A program made the translations under genes and the position numbers. DNA of 19,630 nucleotides, from the NCBI GenBank assembly GCA_905234775.1, contig CAJOJC010000040.1:1-19630 (forward strand), given 5' to 3'. Positions 1-8,564 of this stretch are shown one piece after another (the first letter of the stretch is position 1; each line of letters starts with the position of its first letter). A model generated the notes under the pieces. That model was not told the DNA's origin. It searched no databases and saw only the letters and a list, made by a program, of their open reading frames with translations. Origin of the DNA: an uncultured Bacteroidales bacterium. GTDB lineage: Bacteria > Bacteroidota > Bacteroidia > Bacteroidales > UBA932.

Positions 1-1
1 C

Positions 2-154
2 GTAAGACCCGACATAATCGACCAGTGTCTGGAATTTCAAGATTCCGTCTACAATCAAGACCAGAAAGGCAAACTTTCATCTTTTGCCGATTGGCGCCCT
101 GATATTGGGTTTCTGTCATTACTCAAAGATAATCATTATCCTTTAGAGTCCTAG
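2..154 (+). CDS. C-terminal end of an unrecognised protein (5' end outside window)
   Basis: An open frame enters from the left edge and gives 50 residues before a TAG stop at 152-154. It contains SSFADWRPDIGFLSLL and ends NHYPLES. The other two forward frames hit a stop sooner or at once. The composition is mixed and protein-like, but I do not recognise the family and no signature motif is visible. It ends just before the promoter of the GH95 gene, so it is probably a separate transcription unit. The call rests only on an open frame with plausible composition; a chance open frame of this length is possible. Confidence 0.45.
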   Translation, partial: VRPDIIDQCLEFQDSVYNQDQKGKLSSFADWRPDIGFLSLLKDNHYPLES

Positions 155-162
155 TTAATTTG

Positions 163-170
163 TATATTTG
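163..170 (+). promoter_or_regulatory. Bacteroidetes-type -7 box upstream of GH95 gene
   Basis: TATATTTG matches the Bacteroidetes sigma-A -7 consensus TAnnTTTG exactly. The -33 element is weak: TTTA at 142-145, 17 bases upstream. A transcript starting near 177 would leave about 20 bases before the GTG at 198. The site also argues against translation from the upstream TTG at 168, which lies inside the box. Confidence 0.5.
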
Positions 171-197
171 CTTGTATTAAGAAACACTTCGACAACG

Positions 198-2531
198 GTG
201 AAGAAACACTTCCTGCTTCTAATAAGCCTGATTATTGTCTCTTGCTGCCAGCATGTAAATAAGGACGCAGGCGATAAGAATCCACTGACCCTGCACTACG
301 ACCGCCCGGCAGCTTTCTTTGAAGAAGCGCTTCCGATAGGCAACGGACGCCTGGGGGCCATGATCTACGGAGACCCGGGAGAAGAGCGCATCTCCCTCAA
401 CGACATTACCCTGTGGACCGGAGAGCCAGACCGTGGAATGGATCATCCCGACGTCTCCGGCCGGGACTATAAAGGCGCAGTTCAGGCTGTACGGGAAGCG
501 CTCGACGCGGAAGACTACCGCCTGGCGGAAGAACGGCAGAAACGCCTCCAAGGCCATCACAGCGAGATTTACCAGCCGCTAGGGACACTGCGAATCGAGC
601 ATGCCGACGAGGGCACGGTCACAGACTACCGCCGCGAACTGAATATCTCCGAAGCGATTGCCAGCGTCAGCTATCTGCGTGACGGCCAGCCCTTTAGTGC
701 CAATTACTTCGCCTCTGCGCCAGACTCCGTCATCGTCATAAGAATGACATACGCGCCCGGCCTGAATGCAGTTGTCCGCTTCGAAAGCCCCCAGCCTGGC
801 CAGACGGCCCAGGACTCGACCACCCTCCGTTACGACGGCTACCTCGCCTACCACGCCTATCCGGGCCACTACCGCAGCGGCTCCCAGCAATTCCTCTACG
901 ACCCTCAGCGCGGCATCCATTTCCGAACAATCGTCCATGGCGAAGCGCCCTCTGGCGGCACCATCACCGCCCAAGCAGACGGCCTGCATATCGAAGGCTG
1001 CCCGGAACTGATCTTATACGTGCTGAACTCCTCGAGCTTCGCAGGCTTCGACCGTGATCCCGTAAGGGAGGGGCTGCCCTACCGCGAACTAGCGGAGGCA
1101 AACCTCGCGCGCATCGAAGACTTCCCGACCATGGTCAAGCGCCATCAAGCCGATTACCGCAGCATGTTCGACCGAGTGTCCCTGGACCTTGGGGCCACGC
1201 CCGACAGCGTCCGCTCCCTGCCGACGGACGTGCAGCTGAAGCGCTATTCCGACCTCGGCGAAGCCAATCCGGAGCTGGAGGCGCTATACTGCCAGTACGG
1301 GCGCTACCTGCTGATTGCCTCGTCGCGGACAATGGGCGTGCCGGCGAACCTGCAGGGGTTGTGGAACGAGCGGATGGACCCGCCGTGGAGCGCGAATTAC
1401 ACGACCAACATCAACCTCGAGGAGAACTACTGGGCCGCCGAGGTCGGCGCGCTGCCGGAACTTCACGAGGTGCTGCTGGCGTTCGTCCGCAACCTCGCGG
1501 TGACGGGACGCGAAACGGCCGCCGGCTTCTATGGGGCCGAAAGGGGCTGGAACCTCGGTTCAAAAAGCGACATCTGGGCCATGACGCAGCCGGTCGGATT
1601 GGGCGTGGGCAACCCATGCTGGGCCAACTGGACCATGGGCGGCGCCTGGCTCTCGACCCACATATGGGAGCACTACCTCTTCACCCGCGACAGGGACGCG
1701 CTCGAACGCGATTACCCGGTCCTGCGTGGAGCGGCCGAGTTCTGCCTCGACTGGCTGGTAGAGAAGGACGGCAAACTCATCACCTCGCCCGGCACTTCGC
1801 CCGAGAACCTGTACGTGGCCCCGGATGGATTCATAGGCGCCACGCTCTATGGAGCCACGGCCGATCTGGCGATGGTGCGGGAGTGCATAGGTGACGCGGT
1901 CGCTGCTGCCAGGGAGCTCGGGGTGGACCCCGACTTCGTCGCAGAGGCAGAAGATAAGCTCTCCCGGCTGCGCGGCTACCAGGTCGCGGACGACGGCTCG
2001 CTGATGGAATGGTACAGGCGGGACTTCCGCGACTGCGACCCGCGCCACCGCCATCAGTCCCACCTTTTCGGCGTCTATCCCGGACATCAGATTACCGACG
2101 GACCGTTTGCTGACGCCGCGCTTAAAACGCTGGAGATCAAGGGCCTCGAAACCACGGGCTGGAGCTGCGGCTGGCGCATCAACCTTTACGCGCGTCTGGG
2201 CCACGGCGAGCTGGCGTACCGGATGTACCGCCGGCTGCTGCGTTACGTCTCCCCGGACGGCTACACCGGTCCTGACGCTCGCCGCGGCGGCGGAACCTAC
2301 CCCAACCTGATGGACGCCCATCCGCCGTTCCAGATCGACGGCAACTTCGGCGGCAGTGCGGGCGTTTTCGAGATGCTGCTCCAGAGTTCGCCCGACGGCA
2401 CCGTCACTCCCCTGCCCGCTCTCCCTCAAGCATGGTCCAACGGATCGGTCCGCGGACTGCGCACCCGCGGTGGGAAAACCGTAGACTTGGAATGGTCCGA
2501 CGGAAAAGTAGCCAGTTTGAATAACCGATAA
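198..2531 (+). CDS. GH95 family alpha-L-fucosidase-type glycoside hydrolase, lipoprotein
   Basis: A 777-residue protein of normal length for GH95, which hydrolyses terminal alpha-L-fucosyl (in some members alpha-L-galactosyl) residues of glycans. The start is taken as GTG at 198. This gives a clean lipoprotein signal, [16 protein letters not shown] with lipidated Cys16, and fits the promoter at 163-170. Family signatures seen are [15 protein letters not shown] near residue 50, [14 protein letters not shown] followed by [11 protein letters not shown] (Asn404 and Asn406), [11 protein letters not shown] (Glu536, equivalent to the general acid), [13 protein letters not shown], and [12 protein letters not shown] (Asp714). 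The family's catalytic Asn/Glu/Asp set is therefore intact. It probably acts in the periplasm or at the cell surface. No SusC/SusD pair is present nearby, so this is not an obvious polysaccharide utilisation locus. The exact sugar cannot be settled from sequence alone. Confidence 0.93.
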   Translation: MKKHFLLLISLIIVSCCQHVNKDAGDKNPLTLHYDRPAAFFEEALPIGNGRLGAMIYGDPGEERISLNDITLWTGEPDRGMDHPDVSGRDYKGAVQAVREALDAEDYRLAEERQKRLQGHHSEIYQPLGTLRIEHADEGTVTDYRRELNISEAIASVSYLRDGQPFSANYFASAPDSVIVIRMTYAPGLNAVVRFESPQPGQTAQDSTTLRYDGYLAYHAYPGHYRSGSQQFLYDPQRGIHFRTIVHGEAPSGGTITAQADGLHIEGCPELILYVLNSSSFAGFDRDPVREGLPYRELAEANLARIEDFPTMVKRHQADYRSMFDRVSLDLGATPDSVRSLPTDVQLKRYSDLGEANPELEALYCQYGRYLLIASSRTMGVPANLQGLWNERMDPPWSANYTTNINLEENYWAAEVGALPELHEVLLAFVRNLAVTGRETAAGFYGAERGWNLGSKSDIWAMTQPVGLGVGNPCWANWTMGGAWLSTHIWEHYLFTRDRDALERDYPVLRGAAEFCLDWLVEKDGKLITSPGTSPENLYVAPDGFIGATLYGATADLAMVRECIGDAVAAARELGVDPDFVAEAEDKLSRLRGYQVADDGSLMEWYRRDFRDCDPRHRHQSHLFGVYPGHQITDGPFADAALKTLEIKGLETTGWSCGWRINLYARLGHGELAYRMYRRLLRYVSPDGYTGPDARRGGGTYPNLMDAHPPFQIDGNFGGSAGVFEMLLQSSPDGTVTPLPALPQAWSNGSVRGLRTRGGKTVDLEWSDGKVASLNNR

Positions 2532-2546
2532 TAATTCATAACTTCG
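2516..2546 (+). promoter_or_regulatory. Promoter upstream of lipoprotein gene at 2570
   Basis: TTTG at 2516-2519 is followed after exactly 19 bases by TAACTTCG at 2539-2546, which matches TAnnTTTG at seven of eight positions. It would start transcription near 2553, about 17 bases before the ATG. The -33 part lies inside the last codons of the GH95 gene, so the downstream lipoprotein can be expressed separately although it is only 38 bases away. Confidence 0.5.
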
Positions 2547-2569
2547 CAAAGAATCGCAATAACACTATT

Positions 2570-3523
2570 ATGTCAAAAAGATTATTCCTTGCAATGTTCG
2601 CGGCGGTTGCGCTGATCGTCTCTGCCTGCGAAGAGAAAGACGGTCCCTTTAATGGTGACGAAGCAGTAACAAATGCTGATCTTGTCGCCACCTGGGAGGG
2701 ACAAGATAATGCGTCCTTGGTTTTCAATGCAGACGGGACATTCACTCAAAGCAGATGGGGCGAAAGCATTGACGGAACATGGTCGCTCTCAGACGGAAAG
2801 TTGAGTTTCACGACCAAGGGATCAGAGCCCTGGTATGCCGGCGCAGTACTCACCGGCGGCAAGGCCTGGCTTGCGCTGGTCTATGAAAGCGAGGATCCGG
2901 AGTATCCGATGCGTTCCTTCGAGAACTATAGGAAAAAGGGCGCTACAGTACAATCAGCGGCCCTCACCGACGGAAGGTGGGACGCTCCCCGCGACGGCTT
3001 GAAGCCCGCGAAAAATGACAAGAGTACCTCCTACACCTTCTGTATGATTGTCAAGGGCAAGACCGTTGACCTGTATGTTCCGGCATGGGGCTACCATATC
3101 CAGGGAACCTTCACCCTCGAAGACGGCAAAATGCATATCGAGGCCGACGACGACCACATCTGGTCCGGTAATTATATCTTCCGCGACAGCGATGGCGGAT
3201 CTATTGGCTGGAGCGCATGGGGGCCTCCGGATGATGAGAATAAACCGGCGACCTGGGACGATTCCTATGGCAGCATGAATGCCGAGACCTTCGAACTTCA
3301 GGCTCCGTATAGGTATTACACCGTCAATGAGCTTAAGGCGATGGGGCGTAAACCCGTCAAGCCTGAAGACGACTTTGATTTCGACTGCAGAATTTACACC
3401 TGGGCCGAAGGCATCCACGACAACTGCCAGGATCTGATGAACTTCGACCTCTGCGTAGCCGGCAACGGCACGGAAGCCTACGGTGGCGCAGTCGGACTCA
3501 GCCCCTGGCTGTATAAGCGCTAA
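2570..3523 (+). CDS. Lipoprotein of unknown function, two lipocalin-like repeats possible
   Basis: 317 residues with a lipoprotein signal; the lipobox VSAC places the lipidated Cys at residue 20. It is followed by CEEKDG, an acidic stretch like the Bacteroidetes surface-export signal. The sequence after residue 35 (LVATWEGQDNASLVFNADGTF, then IDGTWSLSDGKLSFTTKG) has the alternating strand pattern of lipocalin-like or META-like small beta-barrel domains. A second similar stretch starts near residue 130 (LTDGRWDAPR, then VKGKTVDLYVP, GTFTLEDGKMHIEADDD). I do not recognise a named family. It lies 38 bases after the GH95 gene but has its own promoter. It converges on the beta-barrel gene at 3545 with 21 bases between, where I see no convincing terminator. 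Confidence 0.8.
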   Translation: MSKRLFLAMFAAVALIVSACEEKDGPFNGDEAVTNADLVATWEGQDNASLVFNADGTFTQSRWGESIDGTWSLSDGKLSFTTKGSEPWYAGAVLTGGKAWLALVYESEDPEYPMRSFENYRKKGATVQSAALTDGRWDAPRDGLKPAKNDKSTSYTFCMIVKGKTVDLYVPAWGYHIQGTFTLEDGKMHIEADDDHIWSGNYIFRDSDGGSIGWSAWGPPDDENKPATWDDSYGSMNAETFELQAPYRYYTVNELKAMGRKPVKPEDDFDFDCRIYTWAEGIHDNCQDLMNFDLCVAGNGTEAYGGAVGLSPWLYKR

Positions 3524-3544
3524 TTCTGCTTACGTAGAAGACAG

Positions 3545-4246
3545 CTATTTAAAGCTATAACGAAGGACGAGCTGCACGTCTGTATGACGGACGTTGCAGC
3601 CGTCTACTTTATATGCGTCTGCCTGAATGTCGCCCACTCCAAACGCGGCGCGGAGGCCGGCAGAGACCTGATGAAGGTTGAATCCCCAGCCGAACACGAG
3701 AGCCCACTGGGTCTTTTTGAAGTGGTCTGTATCATCGGTTGTTGTTTCCGTGGTCTTTTCCATTCCGCCAGCGCTGGCGACGACCTTGGAATAAGTATTC
3801 ACCTTACCGACCAACAGGCCGAGCTGAGGTCCGGCCTCAACATAAAGCGCATCGCGCAAGAAGTTCAGCTTTGCGAGTACCGGGATATGGACATAAGAGA
3901 TCGGGAACTCGGTAGTAATGTCTGAAAAGACATGAACCGCAGCCAGTCCGGAGCCCTGTATGTCTACCCTCTTATAGTGATCCTTGATCGATGTACGCTC
4001 GAAATTCACTTCGGCTGTCAGATTCAGGGATTTCCAGAGGGGAAGTTCGGCAAAACCGCCAACAGTGAACTGGACTCCTGTATAATTTCCTTCCTGGTTC
4101 TTCATTGACTCATCGTCAAAAGTGGTATCCACCGAGCCGATTCCTACGCCGCCGCGGACACCATACTTCAGAGCACTGAAGTCCGGCTGAGCAAAGGCTG
4201 ACGCCGCAATAAGCAACGTCACGGCCACTAATGAAAGGCGTTTCAT
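3545..4246 (-). CDS. Outer-membrane beta-barrel protein (PorT-like)
   Basis: 233 residues with a Sec signal peptide (MKRLSLVAVTLLIAASAFAQ, cleavage after AFA). The mature protein is built from alternating amphipathic strands rich in Gly and aromatic residues (KYGVRGGVGIG, YTGVQFTVGGFAELPLW, LNLTAEVNFER, ISYVHIPVLAKLNF, LYVEAGPQLGLLVG) and ends LVLRYSFK with a near-terminal aromatic. This is the pattern of the small Bacteroidetes outer-membrane beta-barrel families (OMP_b-brl). It is the last gene of a three-gene operon; one base separates it from the upstream lipoprotein stop, with the junction reading TAATATG. The specific role is unknown. Confidence 0.85.
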   Translation of the reverse strand: MKRLSLVAVTLLIAASAFAQPDFSALKYGVRGGVGIGSVDTTFDDESMKNQEGNYTGVQFTVGGFAELPLWKSLNLTAEVNFERTSIKDHYKRVDIQGSGLAAVHVFSDITTEFPISYVHIPVLAKLNFLRDALYVEAGPQLGLLVGKVNTYSKVVASAGGMEKTTETTTDDTDHFKKTQWALVFGWGFNLHQVSAGLRAAFGVGDIQADAYKVDGCNVRHTDVQLVLRYSFK

Positions 4247-4247
4247 A

Positions 4248-4820
4248 TTACTTCCTCGAACTATATTTGAACTCTCCAGAATAACTCCAGCCCGGAGTAT
4301 AAGAGCCCTTATCGTCTGCGCAGAAGCCGCTGAAGGCTATCATATACATTCCCATTACCTTACCGACGGAAAGGCTGCCGCTTTCAAATTGAAAGTTCAC
4401 TCCAGGAGCAACTGCATAGTTGTTCTTGTCCATGAAGTTGTGTCCGTTTCCGGCTTTCCAGCAGACATAGACCTTCTTTTCCGTTCCGTTTATGTCGATT
4501 GCTTTATTCGGGTCTGCAAAGGCCATCGCATCTTCCAGGACCCAACTCTCCCAAATATGGACTTCGAGATGGGGCAGGAGGAGTCCTTCGTTCCAGGAAT
4601 TTGCTTTCCCTTCGCAGAGAAGGAAGTAAAGGGTCTGAGCGCTCTTGTACATAAATGCGGAGCCCTCGCCGTGTGAGCCGGTATCAGTGATGGAAATAAC
4701 GGTGTCGGTCGAGCCTTTCATTGCGGTAGATTCGCTCGAACCGGGTCCGGAACCGCCGTCTTTCTTACATGAAGGGAGAAGCGCCACCATCAGGATGGCG
4801 GCCATAATAAAGCGTTTCAT
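4248..4820 (-). CDS. Lipoprotein of unknown function
   Basis: 190 residues with a lipoprotein signal (MKRFIMAAILMVALLPSC, lipobox LPSC, Cys18) followed by KKDGGSGPGSS, a flexible tether. The mature part contains many aromatic residues and several Cys (LLCEGKANSW, KKVYVCWKAGNGHNF, IAFSGFCADDKGSY). It looks like a compact beta-rich domain, but I recognise no family. It is the middle gene of the operon, 4 bases after the upstream barrel and 1 base before the downstream barrel. That suggests coordinated production and possibly a complex with one or both outer-membrane proteins. Confidence 0.75.
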   Translation of the reverse strand: MKRFIMAAILMVALLPSCKKDGGSGPGSSESTAMKGSTDTVISITDTGSHGEGSAFMYKSAQTLYFLLCEGKANSWNEGLLLPHLEVHIWESWVLEDAMAFADPNKAIDINGTEKKVYVCWKAGNGHNFMDKNNYAVAPGVNFQFESGSLSVGKVMGMYMIAFSGFCADDKGSYTPGWSYSGEFKYSSRK

Positions 4821-4824
4821 ATCT

Positions 4825-5457
4825 TTAGAATTTATATCCCAGACGGAACAGAAGGTTTGATTGGCAGATGTCAGTATCTACAGACATAGGGATAAGACCG
4901 CGCTGCCAGCTGATGTCCACGCCGAACTTGCCGTACCAGAAAGTGACACCGGGCACGAGAGTAATATCGCTCATGCGGAAGCCGGTACCGTAGTCTTTAA
5001 GTTTAGACTCGCTGGTATATGTTTCACCTCCGACTTTGGCCGTCGCGACAGTCTTTCCGAACATGTCCATGGTAGTTGCTTCACCCACATGGAAATCCAG
5101 GGTCTCTTTATCTGAAATGCGGATTCTGTAGATAAGATTAATACCGATCTGAATTGCGTGGTCTACCATCTTACTGTCTACGCCGTCCTTTACGGTCCAG
5201 GAGCCTCTGGTACCCATACCTACTTCGTATCCGTAGAACAGGTTTTCATTCTGTCCCAGCGGTTTCTGATAACCGAAGACAATATTGTAGCCAAAACCCC
5301 TGTTATCAGCGGCATTATAGTCTTCTCCGGTAATAGAGTGCATATTAAGACCGCCCAACACATAAACTTCCAGATTCTCGTTTGTCTGAGCTTCTGTCTG
5401 GGCAAAGGCAAGCAGCGGGATGGCTGCCATAAAAAGCGTTATAAACAGTTTTTTCAT
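4825..5457 (-). CDS. Outer-membrane beta-barrel protein
   Basis: 210 residues. The start is taken at the ATG at 5457, giving MKKLFITLFMAAIPLLAFAQ, a standard signal peptide cleaved after AFA. A longer in-frame start at 5478 is rejected because it would overlap the -7 box at 5480-5487. The mature protein has repeated amphipathic strands (LEVYVLGGLNMH, FGYNIVFGYQKPLG, LFYGYEVGMGTRG, AIQIGINLIYRIRI) and ends LLFRLGYKF, the classic C-terminal aromatic signature of outer-membrane barrels. It is the first gene of the three-gene operon. I cannot assign a specific role. Confidence 0.85.
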   Translation of the reverse strand: MKKLFITLFMAAIPLLAFAQTEAQTNENLEVYVLGGLNMHSITGEDYNAADNRGFGYNIVFGYQKPLGQNENLFYGYEVGMGTRGSWTVKDGVDSKMVDHAIQIGINLIYRIRISDKETLDFHVGEATTMDMFGKTVATAKVGGETYTSESKLKDYGTGFRMSDITLVPGVTFWYGKFGVDISWQRGLIPMSVDTDICQSNLLFRLGYKF

Positions 5458-5479
5458 GATATCATGTTTGTTGTTCACA

Positions 5480-5487
5480 CAAAGTTA
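5480..5487 (-). promoter_or_regulatory. -7 box for the barrel/lipoprotein/barrel operon
   Basis: Read on the minus strand the site is TAACTTTG, an exact TAnnTTTG match. It lies 22 bases upstream of the ATG at 5457 and just downstream of the terminator of the preceding gene. No clear -33 TTG is seen at the usual distance; that position falls inside the terminator stem. Confidence 0.5.
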
Positions 5488-5496
5488 ACGAGCATT

Positions 5497-5530
5497 AAAA
5501 AAAGCGTTGTGGTGAAATCCACCACAACGC
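5497..5530 (-). terminator. Intrinsic terminator after the poly-Glu lipoprotein gene
   Basis: On the minus strand an 11-bp perfect stem (GCGTTGTGGTG pairing with CACCACAACGC) with a 5-base loop is followed directly by seven T residues. It lies 24 bases downstream of the stop of the gene at 5554 and ahead of the next operon's promoter, so it insulates the two units. Confidence 0.85.
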
Positions 5531-5553
5531 CTAGAATACTTATTTAACTCTAA

Positions 5554-6282
5554 CTACTTGTTGACCGTAACAGTGAGGAGGTGTCCCCAGCCGCTGCCGT
5601 CGCCTTCTTCTGCGGAAGAGTTAGGCATATTGGAGAGCTCGCCCCAGTCGGGATCATAGAAGCGGATACCGGTCTCGAAGGTATCGCCCATAGGTTTGGG
5701 ATCATCGCTGGCCGCAACTGCGCCGTTGAAGACGTCGCGGATCATGCAGATCTCATACTCGCAGCCTGCGCCCTTTCCGCTTACGAGGTTGTGTCCGGGC
5801 TCAAGAAGCGCCTTCCAGCTGCTGAATCTCTGATGGAGAGTTCCGTCGAAATCGGTGAATGCGCCCTCTGCTACCAGAGAGCCTTCGATGATGAAGTCAT
5901 AGGCCTCAAGGAAGTAGTTTGCGTAGCCGGAGGTGAATTCGGCGTCGGTATTGATGCAAAGGCGGATAGGGAGAGCTTTCGCTCCATCAATAAGAGCTTT
6001 AAGTGATTCCTCATCATACTTGATGTAATAGTAGACGAACGTCTCATCTGCATAGACGCGGATCTGCTCTACTGCCGGCCAGGGAGATCCGGGAGTGTTG
6101 GTAGCAGAGACAAAAGTGCCGGGTTTGAGAGCGGCCCAGTCTGCGAATTCGCCGTCGATGGTGATGGCTTCAGAGACTTCCTCCTCCTCTTCTTCCTCTT
6201 CTTCAGGGTTGTTTGCGGGGTCGCAACACACCGCAGCAGCGAGCGTGGCGAAAATCGCCATCAAAGTAAAAAGCTTTTTCAT
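5554..6282 (-). CDS. Poly-glutamate lipoprotein with carbohydrate-binding-like (CBM9/DOMON-like) domain
   Basis: 242 residues starting MKKLFTLMAIFATLAAAVCC, a hydrophobic signal ending in a double Cys. The lipobox is imperfect, so lipidation is likely but not certain. It is followed by DPANNP and nine consecutive Glu residues encoded at 6178-6204. An acidic run soon after the Cys resembles the Bacteroidetes lipoprotein surface-export signal. The domain then opens ITIDGEFADWAALKPGTF, the typical opening of CBM9-like and related sugar-binding beta-sandwich domains, and continues with paired aromatics (VYADETFVYYYIKYD). I infer surface glycan binding or a structural role; no catalytic motif is seen. 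It has its own promoter at 6305-6337 and terminator at 5497-5530, so it is a single-gene unit. Confidence 0.75.
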   Translation of the reverse strand: MKKLFTLMAIFATLAAAVCCDPANNPEEEEEEEEEVSEAITIDGEFADWAALKPGTFVSATNTPGSPWPAVEQIRVYADETFVYYYIKYDEESLKALIDGAKALPIRLCINTDAEFTSGYANYFLEAYDFIIEGSLVAEGAFTDFDGTLHQRFSSWKALLEPGHNLVSGKGAGCEYEICMIRDVFNGAVAASDDPKPMGDTFETGIRFYDPDWGELSNMPNSSAEEGDGSGWGHLLTVTVNK

Positions 6283-6304
6283 GTTAAAAATTGTTATTGG
6301 TTTG

Positions 6305-6337
6305 CAAATATAGTCTTTTCTAACTTATAAACAGCAA
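6305..6337 (-). promoter_or_regulatory. Promoter of the poly-Glu lipoprotein gene
   Basis: On the minus strand TTG (6337-6335) is followed after 22 bases by TATATTTG (6312-6305), an exact -7 match. The predicted start near 6298 leaves a leader of about 16 bases. The -33 element overlaps the last codons of the glutamine synthetase gene. Confidence 0.55.
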
Positions 6338-8500
6338 CTCCCGGTATTTAGGCAGCGGCCAGATGTCGTTGTCGACCAGTTCTTCGAGTTTATCAATGGG
6401 CTCCCTGATGGCCGAGAGGCTTTCCGCAATCTCATAATAGGCCCTGGCCTTCTGGTATTCATCTTCTATAGTGTCCGCCTTGGCGCAGGCATCCAAGAGT
6501 TTTTCAGCCATCTCCCTGACCTGGCCCACCCACAGCGAAATCTGCTCCGTAGCGTTCAACGCCACTGCCGCTTTTTCCTTGTAGGAATCAGGGTAAACCT
6601 CCTTCATCATAGACACATTCTTCAGCAGAACATTCTGATAAGTAAGGGCGGCGGGGATGATATGATTGGTCGCCATCCTTCCAAGAACGCGCGCCTCGAT
6701 CTGGATTTTCTTGGAGTAGATGTCCCACTTCACCTCGTTGCGGGCCTCCAGTTCCTTAAGAGTATAGATACCTTCCGAAGTAAAGAGTTCGACAGACGAA
6801 GGCGAACAGAAGGCCTTTATCATCTCCGGGACGCGGGTTTCAGTATCCAAACCACGGCGGGCAGCCTCCTTCTTCCATTCGTCAGTATAGCCGTTTCCAT
6901 CGAAGCAGATCACATCGAGCACCGAACGGATGATGGGTTTGAGGGTATCCATTACCGCAACCTCCAGAGACTTTCCGGCGGCGAGTTCGACGTCCAGGTC
7001 TTTCTTGAACTTGCGCAGCTGCTCGGCTACAGCGGCATTGAGCACGGTCATGGCGCCGGCGCAGTTGGCCGACGAGCCTACGGCGCGGAACTCGAAGCGG
7101 TTGCCGGTAAAGGCAAAGGGAGAGGTACGGTTGCGGTCCGTATTGTCGAGGAAGATTTCCGGGATCTCGACGATTCCAACCGAAGTCCCTTTCTTTCCCG
7201 CGATTTCGATCGGCGTGCCGGAGGGCAGCTCGACCAGCTTTCGCAGGACCTCGGTCATGGTGCGGCCAAGGAATGCAGAGACGATCGACGGCGGAGCCTC
7301 GTTCCCGCCCAGACGGTGGGAGTTGGTGGCGCTGGCGATGCTGGCTTTGAGCAGGGCGTTATGGCGCTGGACTGCGGCCAGAGTATTCACGAAGAAAGTA
7401 AGGAACAGCAGGTTCCCCTTCGGATCTTTTCCGGGAGCGAGGAGCTGGATTCCAGTGTCGGTTCCCAGCGACCAGTTGTTATGCTTTCCCGAGCCGTTGA
7501 TGCCGGCGAAGGGCTTTTCATGGAGCAGTACCACGAAACCGTGTCTACGGGCGACGCTGTCCATAATGTTCAGAATCATCTGGTTCTGGTCGTTGGCGAG
7601 GTTGCAATCACCGTAGATAGGGGCCATCTCGAACTGGTTGGGAGCCACCTCGTTATGGCTGGTTTTCAGAGGGATACCCAGGCGATAGGCCTCGATTTCG
7701 AGTTCGCGCATGAAAGCGGCCACTCGGGACGGAATCACGGCAAAATAGTGGTCGTCCAGTTGCTGGCTCTTGGAGGAAGCATGGCCCATGAGAGTACGGC
7801 CGGTAAGGATGAGGTCCGGGCGTGCGGCATACAAGTCTTCGTCTACGAGGAAATATTCCTGCTCCCAGCCAAGGTATGAATGAACCTTATTCACGGACGG
7901 GTCGAAGAGACGGCACAGCGGAACCGCTGCGTCTGAAACGGCCTTAAGCGCCTTGATCAGCGGGGCTTTATAATCAAGCGCCTCGCCCGTGTAGGATATA
8001 AAAACCGTAGGGATACAGAGAGTGTCACCCTGGATAAAAACCGGGGATGTAGGGTCCCATGCGGTATATCCGCGGGCCTCGAAGGTAGCGCGGAGGCCGC
8101 CGCTCGGGAAAGAAGAAGCGTCTGGCTCCTGCTGAATCAGCGAACGGCCGGTGAAGGATTCTATCATCCCGCCCTTGCCGTCGTACTCCATCATCGAGTC
8201 GTGTTTTTCCGCAGTAGACTCGTTCAGCGGCTGGAACCAGTGTGTAATATGGGAAACTCCGTGCTCCAGCGCCCATTGCTTCATACCTTCTGCCACCTTA
8301 TCTGCGATCGAGAGGCTGAGGGGCTGACCGTTGTCGATACATGCAGTAAGAGCTTCGAATACCCGGGGATCCAGGTATCGCTGCATCTTCTCGCGGTTAA
8401 ACACTAGTTCACCAAAATAGGCTGATGGCCTTTCGGAGGGCATCTCCACCTCCAGCGCTTTCTTTTTGAAAGCGTCATGGACAACGTCAAATCTGAGCAT
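6320..8500 (-). CDS. glnN: Glutamine synthetase type III (GSIII)
   Basis: 726 residues, the usual length of the large type III glutamine synthetases common in Bacteroidales. The enzyme makes glutamine from glutamate, ammonia and ATP in the cytoplasm and is the main ammonia-assimilation route in these bacteria. GSIII signatures are in order: WEQEYF (residues 212-217), SHNEVAPNQFEMAP (281-294), KPFAGINGSGKHNNWS (329-344) and NRTSPFAFTGNRFEFRAVGSS around 457-477. The N-terminal half carries the GSIII-specific extension (FGELVFNREKMQRYL, THWFQPLN). It is monocistronic, with a -7 box 19 bases upstream and a divergent two-component gene beyond. No nitrogen-regulator site is recognisable, and the protein looks complete. 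Confidence 0.97.
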   Translation of the reverse strand: MLRFDVVHDAFKKKALEVEMPSERPSAYFGELVFNREKMQRYLDPRVFEALTACIDNGQPLSLSIADKVAEGMKQWALEHGVSHITHWFQPLNESTAEKHDSMMEYDGKGGMIESFTGRSLIQQEPDASSFPSGGLRATFEARGYTAWDPTSPVFIQGDTLCIPTVFISYTGEALDYKAPLIKALKAVSDAAVPLCRLFDPSVNKVHSYLGWEQEYFLVDEDLYAARPDLILTGRTLMGHASSKSQQLDDHYFAVIPSRVAAFMRELEIEAYRLGIPLKTSHNEVAPNQFEMAPIYGDCNLANDQNQMILNIMDSVARRHGFVVLLHEKPFAGINGSGKHNNWSLGTDTGIQLLAPGKDPKGNLLFLTFFVNTLAAVQRHNALLKASIASATNSHRLGGNEAPPSIVSAFLGRTMTEVLRKLVELPSGTPIEIAGKKGTSVGIVEIPEIFLDNTDRNRTSPFAFTGNRFEFRAVGSSANCAGAMTVLNAAVAEQLRKFKKDLDVELAAGKSLEVAVMDTLKPIIRSVLDVICFDGNGYTDEWKKEAARRGLDTETRVPEMIKAFCSPSSVELFTSEGIYTLKELEARNEVKWDIYSKKIQIEARVLGRMATNHIIPAALTYQNVLLKNVSMMKEVYPDSYKEKAAVALNATEQISLWVGQVREMAEKLLDACAKADTIEDEYQKARAYYEIAESLSAIREPIDKLEELVDNDIWPLPKYRELLFIS

Positions 8501-8518
8501 GATTTAGAATCCTACCCT

Positions 8519-8526
8519 CAAAATTA
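8519..8526 (-). promoter_or_regulatory. -7 box of the glutamine synthetase gene
   Basis: On the minus strand the site reads TAATTTTG, an exact TAnnTTTG match, giving a leader of roughly 12 bases to the ATG at 8500. No clear -33 TTG is visible. It lies in the 64-base divergent gap shared with the sensor kinase gene. Confidence 0.45.
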
Positions 8527-8549
8527 CGGAAAAAATTGAAAGTAATTGA

Positions 8550-8557
8550 TACCTTTG
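8550..8557 (+). promoter_or_regulatory. -7 box of the sensor kinase/response regulator operon
   Basis: TACCTTTG matches TAnnTTTG exactly, but it ends only 7 bases before the ATG at 8565. Transcription from it would begin at or next to the start codon, so the mRNA would be almost leaderless. No good -33 element is present. Confidence 0.4.
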
Positions 8558-8564
8558 TTAGAAG

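Noticed and set aside
1560..2549. 329-residue open frame on the minus strand inside the GH95 gene
   Set aside because: Antisense to a clearly conserved enzyme with intact motifs; long antisense frames are common in GC-rich codon usage. No signature or promoter supports it.
3500..3560. Bidirectional terminator between convergent genes
   Set aside because: Only short 4-5 bp inverted repeats with long loops and no T-run are present.
6662..7879. 405-residue plus-strand open frame opposite glutamine synthetase
   Set aside because: Shadow of the GSIII coding strand; its composition matches reverse-complemented codons and shows no family motif.
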